Origin: JBBQED01 sp038320345
GTDB taxonomy: Bacteria; Bacteroidota; Bacteroidia; AKYH767-A; OLB10
NCBI GenBank assembly: GCA_038320345.1
Contig: JBBQED010000002.1
Span: 186,001 to 250,000 of the forward strand
Direction: 5' to 3'
DNA: 64,000 nucleotides
Positions within the stretch are counted from its first letter, which is position 1. Each line of letters begins with the position of its first letter. Both the position numbers and the translations under genes were made by a program. Below the pieces are notes generated by a model. The model ran no database searches, was not told where the DNA came from, and saw nothing but the letters and a program-made list of their open reading frames with translations. Shown one piece after another: positions 44,337 to 53,637 of the stretch.

Positions 44337-45224
44337 TTAAACGCCGGTATGGGGCTCATGTTGCAGTGGTTCATTAAAAACCTCAGCTGCTTCCGAAAAT
44401 GCTTTTTGAAACTGATCGGCGTGAATACTTGTAGCACTATTTTTTTCCAGGAGATAATGATAAAGGTTTTCAGATGCGAGGTTCCCAACCAGCTCATCTT
44501 CAGCCATAGGACAACCTCCGAAGCCCTTCATCGCACTATCGAATCGACGACAACCGGCATTCCAAGCAGATTCTACCTTTCCTCTCCAATTATCAGGACT
44601 ACAATGCAGATGAGCGCCAAATTCAACTCCCGAAAAAGCTGGAATCACTGACTTAAATATGGAAGCAATAGCCTCCTGACTAGCAACGCCAACCGTATCA
44701 GACATGGCAATAGTTTTAATGCCCAAATCGGCAATTTGCTTTGTCCAATGGAGGGCAACTTCTTCATTCCAAGTATCTCCATAGGGATTTCCGAAAGCCA
44801 TACTGATATAGATGACCAATTCCTTGTTTCGGTTCACACAAAGTGATTGAAGCGCCTCAACTGTTTGTAGTGATTGGGTGATGCTGCTATTGGTGTTTCT
44901 TTGCTGAAAGGTTTCAGAAATTGAAAAAGGAAAACCGAGATAATTGATTTCCTCAAAATTTACTGCATCCTCTCCACCCCTTTGATTGGCAACAATTGCC
45001 AGCAACTTCGTATTGGAATCACTAAGATCAAGTTGATTCAAAACGGCAGCAGTATCCTTTAGCTGTGGAATCGCTTTCGGGGAAACGAAACTTCCAAAAT
45101 CTAAAGTATCAAAACCCACTTTTAAGAGGGAATTAATATAGTTCGCTTTTACATTGGTAGGAATAAACCAAGAAAGGCCTTGCATGGCATCCCTTGGACA
45201 TTCAACCCAGTTTACTTTTTCCAT
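44337..45224 (-). CDS. Hydroxymethylglutaryl-CoA lyase-like enzyme
   Basis: 295 residues of the DRE-TIM/HMGL family. VECPRDAMQG near the N-terminus carries the catalytic arginine in a variant of RDGLQ; SDTVGVAS, FGAHLHCSPDNW (HxH metal ligands) and GFGGCPMAEDELVGN (catalytic-loop cysteine) follow. It would split HMG-CoA to acetoacetate and acetyl-CoA, in leucine or ketone metabolism. The variant first motif leaves some doubt about the exact substrate. It is between two terminators, so monocistronic. Confidence 0.87.
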   Translation of the reverse strand: MEKVNWVECPRDAMQGLSWFIPTNVKANYINSLLKVGFDTLDFGSFVSPKAIPQLKDTAAVLNQLDLSDSNTKLLAIVANQRGGEDAVNFEEINYLGFPFSISETFQQRNTNSSITQSLQTVEALQSLCVNRNKELVIYISMAFGNPYGDTWNEEVALHWTKQIADLGIKTIAMSDTVGVASQEAIASIFKSVIPAFSGVEFGAHLHCSPDNWRGKVESAWNAGCRRFDSAMKGFGGCPMAEDELVGNLASENLYHYLLEKNSATSIHADQFQKAFSEAAEVFNEPLQHEPHTGV

Positions 45225-45235
45225 TTTAAGTAACA

Positions 45236-45266
45236 GAAAAAACCCGCTGAAATCAACGGGTTTTTT
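45236..45266 (-). terminator. Hairpin with A/T runs on both sides, terminator of the DUF4920 gene
   Basis: AACCCG, ten-base loop, CGGGTT flanked by A-run and T-run; it lies between the DUF4920 and HMG-CoA lyase genes on the minus strand. Confidence 0.7.
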
Positions 45267-45278
45267 CTGGAAATTATA

Positions 45279-45788
45279 TTATTTTATGATTACGCCATCA
45301 GCTTCAAAAGCGAGTTCGAGTTTCGGTTCTGTAATCTTTGCAATATCTTCTTTTGATTTTCCACCATCTTCTGCAAAATGACGAAGGTCTTCCACAGAAG
45401 TAGTATCCATATATGCCCGACCTTGCATCACAGCAGTTTTGCCACCTGAAGTTAAAGGAACAAAGAATCCATAATCTTTGAACGTAACACGCATTGCAGT
45501 TCCATCACCACGATCGATACTCATCCAACAGCCCTTTTTCTCGCAGCATTCTGTGATTTTACCTTCTACTTTCACATTTGCGATTTCAGATTTCCCCGTA
45601 CTTACCATCGCGAGTAATGAATCCATCGGGATTACTCCTGATTCATCAATTTTATCACCGAAACTTCCGGTTTCATTGTTGGCAGTTGCCGTTGAATCAG
45701 TCGAAGCTGCTGTTGAATTTTCTGCTGTTTGTTTGCAGGAAACCAGACTTAGAGATAGCAGAGCTATCAGCGTAAAGAATTTTTTCAT
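45279..45788 (-). CDS. DUF4920 lipoprotein
   Basis: 169 residues with a lipoprotein signal (LIALLSLSLVSCK, lipid cysteine at 18), a serine/threonine/alanine linker, and a DUF4920 domain: ANVKVEGKITECCEKKGCWM, MRVTFKDYGFFVPL, GGKTAVMQGRAYMD. The CCEKKGCWM cysteines suggest metal or redox chemistry, but no function is known. A -7 box TAATTTTG lies at 45818-45825 on the minus strand, 29 bases before the ATG. Confidence 0.87.
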   Translation of the reverse strand: MKKFFTLIALLSLSLVSCKQTAENSTAASTDSTATANNETGSFGDKIDESGVIPMDSLLAMVSTGKSEIANVKVEGKITECCEKKGCWMSIDRGDGTAMRVTFKDYGFFVPLTSGGKTAVMQGRAYMDTTSVEDLRHFAEDGGKSKEDIAKITEPKLELAFEADGVIIK

Positions 45789-45886
45789 CGTTCTTTTGAA
45801 GTTCTATTTTGAGAAAACAAAATTAATAAAATTCACCGCTGGCTCAGAACGAAATCGCAAACAATCAGAGGAGAAAGGAACATATT

Positions 45887-46903
45887 TTAAAGCTGTCGTA
45901 GAATTCTTCTGATCATCCCCGGACCCTCATAAATAAATCCAGTATAAACCTGAATGAGATCAGCTCCTGCTTCTAGTTTCTCTTGAGCATCAGCAGCTGT
46001 AAATATCCCACCTACTCCAATGATTACCATATTTTTACCTGCTTTTTCTCTAAGGTAACGAATCACTTCCGTACTTCTTGTTTTTATAGGAAATCCACTT
46101 AACCCACCAGCCTCAACTGTGATTTCAGGGTTTGTTTTTAATCCTTCGCGCTGAATTGTGGTATTGGTAGCAATTATGCCATCCAAAGCCGCATCATGAA
46201 CGATTTCCAGAATTTCATCCAGCTGATTATCAGTTAAATCAGGGGCGATTTTTAGCAAAACAGGCTTCATCACCCCTTTCGCCTTATTCAATTTCTGAAC
46301 ATGCATGAGCAAATTTCGTAGGGGTTCCTTTTCTTGAAGTGCCCTTAAACCTGGAGTATTCGGAGAACTTACATTCACTACAAAGTAATCTACCCAAGGG
46401 AATAAAGCATGAAAACAATAATCATAATCCCGAATAGCTTCCTCATTGGATGTAAGTTTATTCTTGCCAATATTTCCACCGATAATCAATCCTGGTGGGC
46501 GCTTTTTTAATCGTAAAACCGCCGCATCAACGCCTTCGTTATTAAAACCCATTCGGTTGATTAGACCACGATCGGCAGGTAACCTGAACATTCTGGGTTT
46601 TGGATTTCCATCTTGTCCTTTAGGTGTTAAAGTACCGATTTCAATAAAACCGAAACCAAAGGATCCCAGTTCATCAAAAAGCTTGGCGTCCTTGTCAAAA
46701 CCTGCTGCTAGACCAATAGGATTCGGGAAATTAATGCCCATGATCCTCCTGGATAGTTTCACATCATCTACTGTATAAAATGAACGGATAATTAGACCTA
46801 TAAATGGAATTTTGAAGAGGAATTTTAATCCACCGAAAACTATATGATGTGCTTTTTCCGGTGATAACAAAAAGAGCAACGGTCGGAAGATTAATTTATA
46901 CAT
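45887..46903 (-). CDS. pyrD: Dihydroorotate dehydrogenase, class 2 (quinone-dependent)
   Basis: 338 residues, class-2 length with an N-terminal membrane-association region (FRPLLFLLSPEKAHHIVFGG). NPIGLAAGFDKDAK, LINRMGFNNEG, VNVSSPNTPGLR (catalytic serine of class 2) and GVGGIFTAADAQEKLEAGAD are all present. It makes orotate in pyrimidine synthesis and passes electrons to quinone. Single gene here. Confidence 0.96.
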   Translation of the reverse strand: MYKLIFRPLLFLLSPEKAHHIVFGGLKFLFKIPFIGLIIRSFYTVDDVKLSRRIMGINFPNPIGLAAGFDKDAKLFDELGSFGFGFIEIGTLTPKGQDGNPKPRMFRLPADRGLINRMGFNNEGVDAAVLRLKKRPPGLIIGGNIGKNKLTSNEEAIRDYDYCFHALFPWVDYFVVNVSSPNTPGLRALQEKEPLRNLLMHVQKLNKAKGVMKPVLLKIAPDLTDNQLDEILEIVHDAALDGIIATNTTIQREGLKTNPEITVEAGGLSGFPIKTRSTEVIRYLREKAGKNMVIIGVGGIFTAADAQEKLEAGADLIQVYTGFIYEGPGMIRRILRQL

Positions 46904-47089
46904 GCAATTATTTGATTTTCAGAAAACTACAGAAGAATTTTTTTGAGAGCGACATGCCCAATAACGTCATCTACCGCAGAATTTTTCCTTCTGCGAAGAT
47001 ACAATCCTCACGAAACCGATTTGAAATTTTAAAGAAACTAACCTGAAAAGGTAAAAAGTAAGCTGCGCAGTTTAATCTATCAAATTTAA

Positions 47090-47109
47090 ATTTTAGACTA
47101 GTCTAAAAT
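47090..47109. promoter_or_regulatory. Perfect 20-bp palindrome, DtxR/MntR-type operator
   Basis: ATTTTAGACTAGTCTAAAAT, fully symmetrical. It lies just upstream of the -7 box (47116-47123) and would cover the -33 region. The TTTAGnCTAGnCTAAA form is the style of DtxR/MntR/IdeR boxes, and the downstream gene encodes such a regulator, so metal-dependent autorepression is likely. Confidence 0.8.
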
Positions 47110-47115
47110 AAATTT

Positions 47116-47123
47116 TATATTTG
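47116..47123 (+). promoter_or_regulatory. -7 box (TATATTTG) of the mntR-mntH operon
   Basis: Exact TAnnTTTG, 18 bases before the ATG at 47142, next to the operator. Confidence 0.55.
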
Positions 47124-47141
47124 TCTCATAATTTACGAAGC

Positions 47142-47813
47142 ATGCATACTGAAACTGAAGAAAATTATTTAAAAGTTATCTATCACCTTTCCGTGAAAAG
47201 CAGTGATCCGGTGAATACTTCATCTATTGCTGGTTCGCTCTCCACTACATCTGCTTCGGTAACCGATATGCTCAAAAAACTTTCGGAAAAAAATCTAATT
47301 GCTTATGAGCGTTACAAAGGAGTAAGAATTACGAAGAAGGGAGAAAAAGTTGCACTCAGTATCATCCGAAAGCATCGTTTATGGGAAGTTTTTCTGACCA
47401 AAGTTTTAAAGTTCGGATGGGAAGAAGTACATACTATGGCAGAGGAGTTGGAGCATGTTAGTTCTGATGAACTCATTTCGAGAATGGATTCTTTTCTGGG
47501 GTATCCCGAAGTAGATCCACACGGTGATCCAATTCCTGATCAGCAGGGAAAGATTCAGCATACGAGTAATAGTACATTGTCAGAAGGAAATCTCCATCAA
47601 AGATTTGTAATCAGCGGAGTGAACGATCACAGTACTGCTTTTCTACAGTATCTAAATCGATCTGGATTAAAGCCAGGCATCACTGTTCAAATCACCGAGA
47701 TTCAAGATTTTGATCAAAGCATGGAGATAAAAATTCAAAACAAACAAAAGCAGTATATCAGTCACGAAGTTTCCCGTAATCTTTTAGTCACACCCTATGG
47801 AAAAACAAGCTAA
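47142..47813 (+). CDS. DtxR/MntR-family metal-dependent repressor
   Basis: 223 residues from the ATG (MHTETEENYLKVIYHL). The TTG at 47121 overlaps the -7 box and is rejected. The N-terminal winged helix (SIAGSLSTTSASVTDMLKKL, VRITKKGEKVALSI) is followed by the dimerisation/metal domain (LWEVFLTKVLKFGWEEVHTM, LEHVSSDELISRM, GYPEVDPHGDPIP) and a C-terminal SH3/FeoA-like domain. The downstream NRAMP gene points to manganese or iron control, and the palindrome upstream is its probable site. It overlaps the transporter gene by 17 bases. Confidence 0.93.
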   Translation: MHTETEENYLKVIYHLSVKSSDPVNTSSIAGSLSTTSASVTDMLKKLSEKNLIAYERYKGVRITKKGEKVALSIIRKHRLWEVFLTKVLKFGWEEVHTMAEELEHVSSDELISRMDSFLGYPEVDPHGDPIPDQQGKIQHTSNSTLSEGNLHQRFVISGVNDHSTAFLQYLNRSGLKPGITVQITEIQDFDQSMEIKIQNKQKQYISHEVSRNLLVTPYGKTS

Positions 47814-49683
47814 TCATCCACATGTTTCACTTTCTGAAGTGCATGAAAGTATTGATACCAGACAGAAAAAAGGGTTTCGTGGAAAGCTATTAGCATTTCT
47901 TGGTCCAGCATATCTGGTGAGTGTAGGATATATGGATCCAGGTAACTGGGCCACCGACATTGCAGGAGGAAGTCAGTTTGGCTATAGTCTGATTTGGGTC
48001 TTGCTGATGTCGAATCTGATGGCTATTTTATTACAAAGTTTAAGTGCACGATTAGGAATTGTTCGAGGTCGTGATTTAGCGCAGGCTTCCCGAGAGTTGT
48101 ATCCTAGACCCGTAAATTTTTTCCTATATATTCTTGCTGAAATTGCAATAGCTGCCTGTGATCTTGCAGAAGTTTTAGGAATGGCGATAGGTATAAATCT
48201 CTTATTTGGATTACCCTTGATGTGGGGTGTTATGATATGTGCGCTCGACACTTTTCTTTTATTGTTTCTCTTGCATTATGGCATTAGAAAAATGGAAGCA
48301 TTTATCATTAGTTTGGTTTTGATGATTGGCGTTGCCTTTATTTTTCAAATGATTTTAGCGAAGCCATCCATCCCTTCTATCTTAGGTGGATTGATTCCTA
48401 CTATGCCAAGTAGTGCGGCCTTATACATTGCGATTGGAATCATTGGAGCTACTGTAATGCCGCATAATTTATATCTGCATTCAGCACTCGTACAAACCCG
48501 AAAATTTGATCGAACGCCCAAAGAAATTAGAAGAGCCATTCGCTTTAATATATTGGATAGTGTGATTGCATTAAATCTAGCATTTTTTGTAAACGCTGCA
48601 ATTCTTATTCTCGCGGCAAGCACTTTTTTTAAAAACGGATTGTATGAGGTCGCTGATATTATGGATGCGCACAAATTACTTGAACCTTTAATGGGGAGTA
48701 AACTCGCTCCTATTCTTTTTGCAATAGCCTTACTATGCGCGGGTCAAAGTTCCACTATCACGGGAACGCTTGCGGGGCAAATTGTAATGGAAGGATATTT
48801 GAATCTTAGGATTGCTCCTTGGATCCGAAGAATTATCACCCGATTAATTGCGATTATTCCTGCTATGATTACGATTCATTACATGGGTGAATCAGCTACT
48901 GGAAGTTTATTGATTTTAAGCCAGGTGATTTTAAGTTTACAGTTAGGATTTGCAGTAATCCCCTTGATTCATTTTGTGAGTGATAAAACTAAAATGAAAG
49001 AATTTAGCATTCCCAATTATGTAAAATTGGGTGCATGGCTATGTGCCATCATTATTGTGGGATTAAATGCAAAGCTCGTTGTTGAGCAAATTTCTACATG
49101 GATGGTAATATACGAAGGAAGCTTCTGGATTAATTTTCTAGTCTTGCCCATTGCTTTGGTAACCGGATTCATGCTCATCTATATCACTTTTATGCCGCTA
49201 GTGAGAATAAATCCTGATCATCAGATTACATTACCGCATGGTGGATTTGTGAAAATTGAAGAGATCAATGAAAAAGCAATCCGCAGAATTGCCATCACTC
49301 TTGATTTCTCTACTATGGATAACGAAGTAATTCGTCATGCGTTGAACATTGGAGGGAAAGATGCAGAATACAAATTATTACATGTCACAGAATCCGCTGT
49401 TGCACTGTTTCTTGGAAAGGATACTCGTGATTATGAGAGCCAAGTAGACAACAAAAATATGCAACACTATAATGACAATCTTCAAAAATTAGGTTACAAT
49501 AGTTCTATTACGATTGGTTACGGAAGAGCAAGAAAAGCCTTGCCTCAAATGGTAAGAGACTTTGATGCTGATTTGTTGGTGATGGGTGCACACGGACATC
49601 GAGCCGTTAAGGATATTCTCTTTGGATCTACAATTGATGCAGTGCGTCACGACTTAAAAATACCGGTTCTGGTTGTTCGCTAG
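47797..49683 (+). CDS. NRAMP divalent metal transporter fused to a universal-stress domain
   Basis: 628 residues. The first about 460 are an NRAMP (MntH-type) carrier: helix 1 YMDPGNWATD and helix 6 MPHNLYLHSALV, with the metal-binding D, N and M residues kept. About residues 487-628 form a UspA domain beginning IRRIAITLDFSTMDN and ending LLVMGAHGHRAVKDILFGST, which matches the G-2X-G-9X-G(S/T) ATP-binding motif. A link between metal uptake and nucleotide sensing is inferred. Translationally coupled to the repressor gene. Confidence 0.93.
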   Translation: MEKQANHPHVSLSEVHESIDTRQKKGFRGKLLAFLGPAYLVSVGYMDPGNWATDIAGGSQFGYSLIWVLLMSNLMAILLQSLSARLGIVRGRDLAQASRELYPRPVNFFLYILAEIAIAACDLAEVLGMAIGINLLFGLPLMWGVMICALDTFLLLFLLHYGIRKMEAFIISLVLMIGVAFIFQMILAKPSIPSILGGLIPTMPSSAALYIAIGIIGATVMPHNLYLHSALVQTRKFDRTPKEIRRAIRFNILDSVIALNLAFFVNAAILILAASTFFKNGLYEVADIMDAHKLLEPLMGSKLAPILFAIALLCAGQSSTITGTLAGQIVMEGYLNLRIAPWIRRIITRLIAIIPAMITIHYMGESATGSLLILSQVILSLQLGFAVIPLIHFVSDKTKMKEFSIPNYVKLGAWLCAIIIVGLNAKLVVEQISTWMVIYEGSFWINFLVLPIALVTGFMLIYITFMPLVRINPDHQITLPHGGFVKIEEINEKAIRRIAITLDFSTMDNEVIRHALNIGGKDAEYKLLHVTESAVALFLGKDTRDYESQVDNKNMQHYNDNLQKLGYNSSITIGYGRARKALPQMVRDFDADLLVMGAHGHRAVKDILFGSTIDAVRHDLKIPVLVVR

Positions 49684-49748
49684 TGAGATTTCAAAAATGC
49701 GTTTGATTACGTTTTTTGTTCCTTATCTCTACTCTGTCCGATTATTGG

Positions 49749-49756
49749 TAGTTTTG
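49749..49756 (+). promoter_or_regulatory. Bacteroidota -7 box (TAGTTTTG) of smpB
   Basis: Exact TAnnTTTG, 7 bases before the ATG: a near-leaderless start. Confidence 0.5.
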
Positions 49757-49763
49757 TAGTCTT

Positions 49764-50228
49764 ATGTCGGAAAAAGGACAGCAAACGATCAATATTGTAA
49801 ACAGGCGCTCGAGTTTTAACTACTTCATCAGCGATACCTGGGAAGCGGGAATTATGCTCACCGGAACGGAAATAAAATCCATCCGGGAAGGAAAAGCTAA
49901 CCTAACGGACTCCTATTGCTTTTTCAAAAACGAAGAACTCTGGATAAAAAATCTGCATATTAGTCCATATGACCATGGCTCCTATAGCAATCATGAACCT
50001 AAACGTGATCGAAAACTTTTGCTTCAGAAAAAGCAACTCTTAAAAATTCAATCCAAGACGAAGGAAAAAGGAGTAACATTAATTCCTGTTAAATTATATT
50101 TGAACGAACGTGGTTTTGCGAAAATCGAAATCGGACTTGCGCGAGGTAAAAAACTTTTTGATAAACGGGAAAGCCTTAAACAAGCAGAGGCGAAAAGAGA
50201 TATCAGCAGAGAGATGAAAAGATTCTGA
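49764..50228 (+). CDS. smpB: SsrA-binding protein SmpB
   Basis: 154 residues, family length. It partners tmRNA in ribosome rescue. INIVNRRSSFNYFISDTWEA, GIMLTGTEIKSIREGKANL, HISPYDHGSYSNHEP, VTLIPVKLYLNERGFAKIEI and the basic C-terminal tail (KLFDKRESLKQAEAKRDI) are diagnostic. The tmRNA gene itself is not nearby. Confidence 0.97.
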   Translation: MSEKGQQTINIVNRRSSFNYFISDTWEAGIMLTGTEIKSIREGKANLTDSYCFFKNEELWIKNLHISPYDHGSYSNHEPKRDRKLLLQKKQLLKIQSKTKEKGVTLIPVKLYLNERGFAKIEIGLARGKKLFDKRESLKQAEAKRDISREMKRF

Positions 50229-50235
50229 TGATCGA

Positions 50236-51270
50236 TTAGAAATTACTCAGATTAGTGGCAATAGAAAAATGATTACTTCCACCTGCTTTATTATAAATAG
50301 AACGGGCGTAGCTAAAACTAAATTTCTTAATATTTAATCCAAATCCAATCGACATTCCCGACATTCCTTTAGCTTCTGTATAAGCCAATTCTTTTCTCCT
50401 CATAAAATTATATCCAAGACGAGCATTGAAATTTTTCGAAAAGAGAATTTCAGCATTCAAAATTAAATGTCTTGCAACCTTATTCGTAAACGTTATTTTT
50501 TCTGCTTTAGATTCTCCAGTGAGCGGATCCACTCCAGTCAAATTTGGATCCTCATAAGTGAGATCAAATTTCTGTAATTGTTGCGCGATAAGTGAAAAAC
50601 GAAATGGAGCTTTGTCTAATTTTTTAGAGATCCCTGCTTGTAACTCGAATGGTAATTTCTCTTGATCTCCACCTTCATAAGTAGAAATTTGGGCTCCAAT
50701 ATTTTTTGCTACAATTGTTGCACACCAAAGATTTTCTTGATCATACCATGTTAATGCCACATCTGCTGCCACACCAGAAGATTTATAATCTCCTAGATTA
50801 GAATAAATCCCTTTAAATGCAGCACCAATGAACAATGAGCTATCCAATGCTTTACTCCAGCTAAAACTCAATGCGTACTCTGCCGCTTTAAATGTTCCGA
50901 TCACTTCACTATTTACATCTGTTCGGTCAAAGGAACCATAATTCACAAATTTCAGATTTCCTGAAAACATTCCAATTTTTTTAAAGTCATAAGCATAGGC
51001 AACATCACCGAATTTTATTCCAGCGAGATAACCCACATAACTTAAAGACAACTGTTGATGCATTTCGGTCGTCAGCTGAGAAGGATTCTGAGCAACGAGA
51101 GAAACATCATCCGCACGTGTTGCGATTGCATTTCCACCCAAGGCAGCAGATCGCGCCGGAGCCACTAGATTTAGAAAAGCATAAGTATTACTCCCTCCTA
51201 TCTGCGCAAATAATGCATCAGAAGATAGTAACAGTATGAAAAGAAAACAGCATCCGGATAGTTTGCGCAT
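50236..51270 (-). CDS. porQ: Type IX secretion protein PorQ
   Basis: About 344 residues from the ATG that gives a proper signal peptide (MRKLSGCCFLFILLLSSDAL, cut near FAQ); an ATG at 51324 would precede it by 18 residues. The mature start IGGSNTYAFLNLVAPARSAA, then LGGNAIA and VSLVAQNPSQLT, is the PorQ/PorV-type pattern of an outer-membrane FadL-like barrel. PorQ with PorU, PorV and PorZ forms the T9SS attachment complex; it supports a working type IX system. Convergent with smpB. Confidence 0.87.
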   Translation of the reverse strand: MRKLSGCCFLFILLLSSDALFAQIGGSNTYAFLNLVAPARSAALGGNAIATRADDVSLVAQNPSQLTTEMHQQLSLSYVGYLAGIKFGDVAYAYDFKKIGMFSGNLKFVNYGSFDRTDVNSEVIGTFKAAEYALSFSWSKALDSSLFIGAAFKGIYSNLGDYKSSGVAADVALTWYDQENLWCATIVAKNIGAQISTYEGGDQEKLPFELQAGISKKLDKAPFRFSLIAQQLQKFDLTYEDPNLTGVDPLTGESKAEKITFTNKVARHLILNAEILFSKNFNARLGYNFMRRKELAYTEAKGMSGMSIGFGLNIKKFSFSYARSIYNKAGGSNHFSIATNLSNF

Positions 51271-51339
51271 AACGTAGGTGATCAGATACAACGAAGGGTT
51301 ATAAAAAGTATTGCCCGATTTCAAGAACTTTAAGGAAGA

Positions 51340-52611
51340 TTAGTACAACGGATATTTTTCCATCATCTCATTGACTTCTTTTCTCACACTTTTTATGACT
51401 TTTTCGTCTTCTGTATTTGTAAGTACTTTATCGATCAGATTCACAATTTTTTTCATCTGACCTTCCTTCATTCCTCTGGAAGTTATTGCAGGAGTTCCTA
51501 TTCTTATTCCACTGGTAACGAATGGGCTTTTATCATCAAAAGGAACCATATTTTTATTGATGGTGATATCTGCTAAAACGAGGGCATTTTCGGCCTGTTT
51601 TCCTGTCACATTTTTATTTCGAAGATCGATCAACATTAAATGATTATCTGTTCCGCCGGAAATAATATCATACCCTTTGTCTTTAAATGCTGCAGCCATC
51701 GCTTGAGCATTTTTAACTACCTGCAAAGTATAATCAAGGAAATCGTCGGTTAATGCTTCGCCGAATGCAACAGCTTTAGACGCAATTACATGTTCCAGAG
51801 GTCCACCTTGCGTTCCAGGGAAAACTGCAGAGTCCATCAATGAAGACATCGCACGCAATTCACCTTTTGGCGTTTTTAATCCGAAAGGATTTTCAAAATC
51901 TTTACCCATCATAATTAATCCACCTCTAGGACCACGCAAAGTTTTATGGGTAGTAGTTGTTACAATATGACAATGCGGTAGAGGATCATTCAGAATTCCT
52001 TTTGCAATCAATCCAGCAGGATGAGAAATATCGGCAAGTAAAATGGCACCAACTTCATCAGCTATCGCTCTTAAACGAACATAATCCCAATCGCGGGAAT
52101 AAGCGGATGCCCCACATATTAATAATTTTGGCTTTTCCTTTTTTGCTGTTGCATGTACTTTATCATAATCTATCAGACCTGTTTTCTGATCTACGCCATA
52201 GAAACAAGGATCATATAATTTTCCACTAAAATTCACTGGAGAACCATGCGTTAGATGTCCTCCATGCGATAAATCAAATCCCATAATTTTATCGCCCGGC
52301 TTTAGAATTCCAAGCATAACGGCAGCATTAGCTTGAGCACCCGAGTGCGGTTGAACATTGGCCCATGCTGCACCAAATAAAAGCTTCACACGATCAATAG
52401 CGATCTGTTCTATTTCATCTACAATTTCACATCCTCCATAATATCGTTTTCCTGGCAAGCCTTCCGCATATTTGTTAGTCAGACAAGAACCCATCGATTG
52501 CATAACTTGTTTGCTGACAAAATTTTCGGAAGCAATAAGTTCAATTCCGTGACGCTGACGTTTCAGCTCTTTCTTAATTAATTTAAAAATTGTAGTGTCT
52601 TTGGCAATCAT
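51340..52611 (-). CDS. glyA: Serine hydroxymethyltransferase
   Basis: 423 residues. PLP enzyme that converts serine and THF to glycine and methylene-THF. GIELIASENFVSKQVMQSMG, NKYAEGLPGKRYYGGCEIVD, the cofactor lysine in VTTTTHKTLRGPRGG, and FPGTQGGPLEHVIA are canonical. It lies 69 bases before the porQ ORF on the same strand. Confidence 0.97.
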   Translation of the reverse strand: MIAKDTTIFKLIKKELKRQRHGIELIASENFVSKQVMQSMGSCLTNKYAEGLPGKRYYGGCEIVDEIEQIAIDRVKLLFGAAWANVQPHSGAQANAAVMLGILKPGDKIMGFDLSHGGHLTHGSPVNFSGKLYDPCFYGVDQKTGLIDYDKVHATAKKEKPKLLICGASAYSRDWDYVRLRAIADEVGAILLADISHPAGLIAKGILNDPLPHCHIVTTTTHKTLRGPRGGLIMMGKDFENPFGLKTPKGELRAMSSLMDSAVFPGTQGGPLEHVIASKAVAFGEALTDDFLDYTLQVVKNAQAMAAAFKDKGYDIISGGTDNHLMLIDLRNKNVTGKQAENALVLADITINKNMVPFDDKSPFVTSGIRIGTPAITSRGMKEGQMKKIVNLIDKVLTNTEDEKVIKSVRKEVNEMMEKYPLY

Positions 52612-52641
52612 ATGATTTGGGAATAAATGAAATTATTATTT

Positions 52642-53637
52642 TTAACTGAAATCAATTTCAGTACTATCGCCTATATTTAAACTCTGACTTAATCCTTTCA
52701 GGTAAGCATCGCTTCCGATTACGCTCTGATGAAGGATTGATGTTTCCAATTGAGAATAAGAACCAATGATAGAATCTCGGATAATTGAATGACGGATGAT
52801 CGTGTTTTCACCAATGGAAACATCAGGGCCGATGATGGAATTACTGATATCACAATTCGGAGCGATACTTACAGGATGAATGATAATGGTATTATCAAAA
52901 TGATACCGTTCATTTTCAATTTCTGGAATGCGTTTTAATAAGACCGCATTCGTTTCAAGCAATGTATTTTTTCCGCCACAATCATACCAATTACCCACAT
53001 GAAAAGTATTCACAATTTCTTTTTGGTTGATCATTTCCTGAAATCCGGAAGTAAGGTGGAATTCACCATTCTGACGTAGATTATTTTTAATAATATAATC
53101 TAGTGCATTCATTAATTTCCCTGCATGCCGGATATAATAAATTCCAACAAGTGCGAGATTCGATTTTGGAATAATAGGTTTCTCCTCTAAACGGATAATC
53201 GTTCCTTTATCATTCACTTCAGCTACACCGAACTGGCGTGGATCGGCGACTTTTTTAACCCCTAATGAAGAATTTTCAAGATTCACCAATTGGTTCAAAT
53301 CAAAATCGATAATGGTATCGCCTAACACAATCAACATATCCTGATCAGGATCCACTACATTTCTTGCCAGCCACACAGCATGACCGGTTCCTTCTCGTGG
53401 CTCTTGAATAATAAACTGTGCTTTAATTTGCGGATACTTGGTTTTGATGAAATCTTCGATTTTATTGCCGAGATACCCGATAATAAATACAAAGTCATCA
53501 TATCCTCCATTAAGCAGATGATCTACAATATGCGCTAGAATAGGCTTACCAGCTACCGGAACGAGAGCTTTGGGCTGAGTATGGGTATGCGGCCTGAGTT
53601 TACTGCCGATGCCCGCTACTGGAATAATAATTTTCAT
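52642..53637 (-). CDS. Sugar-1-phosphate nucleotidyltransferase with left-handed helix tail
   Basis: 331 residues. The N-terminal nucleotidyltransferase domain starts KIIIPVAGIGSKLRPHTHTQ with PKALVPVAGKPILAHIV, the GxGxRxxPxTxxxPK-type signature, and has MLIVLGDTIIDFDL for metal binding. After about residue 240 a hexapeptide-repeat region appears (NCDISNSIIGPDVSIGENTI, RHSIIRDSIIGS). Substrate (glucose- or mannose-1-phosphate) not certain. A -7 box TAGTTTTG lies at 53664-53657, 19 bases before the ATG. Confidence 0.88.
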   Translation of the reverse strand: MKIIIPVAGIGSKLRPHTHTQPKALVPVAGKPILAHIVDHLLNGGYDDFVFIIGYLGNKIEDFIKTKYPQIKAQFIIQEPREGTGHAVWLARNVVDPDQDMLIVLGDTIIDFDLNQLVNLENSSLGVKKVADPRQFGVAEVNDKGTIIRLEEKPIIPKSNLALVGIYYIRHAGKLMNALDYIIKNNLRQNGEFHLTSGFQEMINQKEIVNTFHVGNWYDCGGKNTLLETNAVLLKRIPEIENERYHFDNTIIIHPVSIAPNCDISNSIIGPDVSIGENTIIRHSIIRDSIIGSYSQLETSILHQSVIGSDAYLKGLSQSLNIGDSTEIDFS

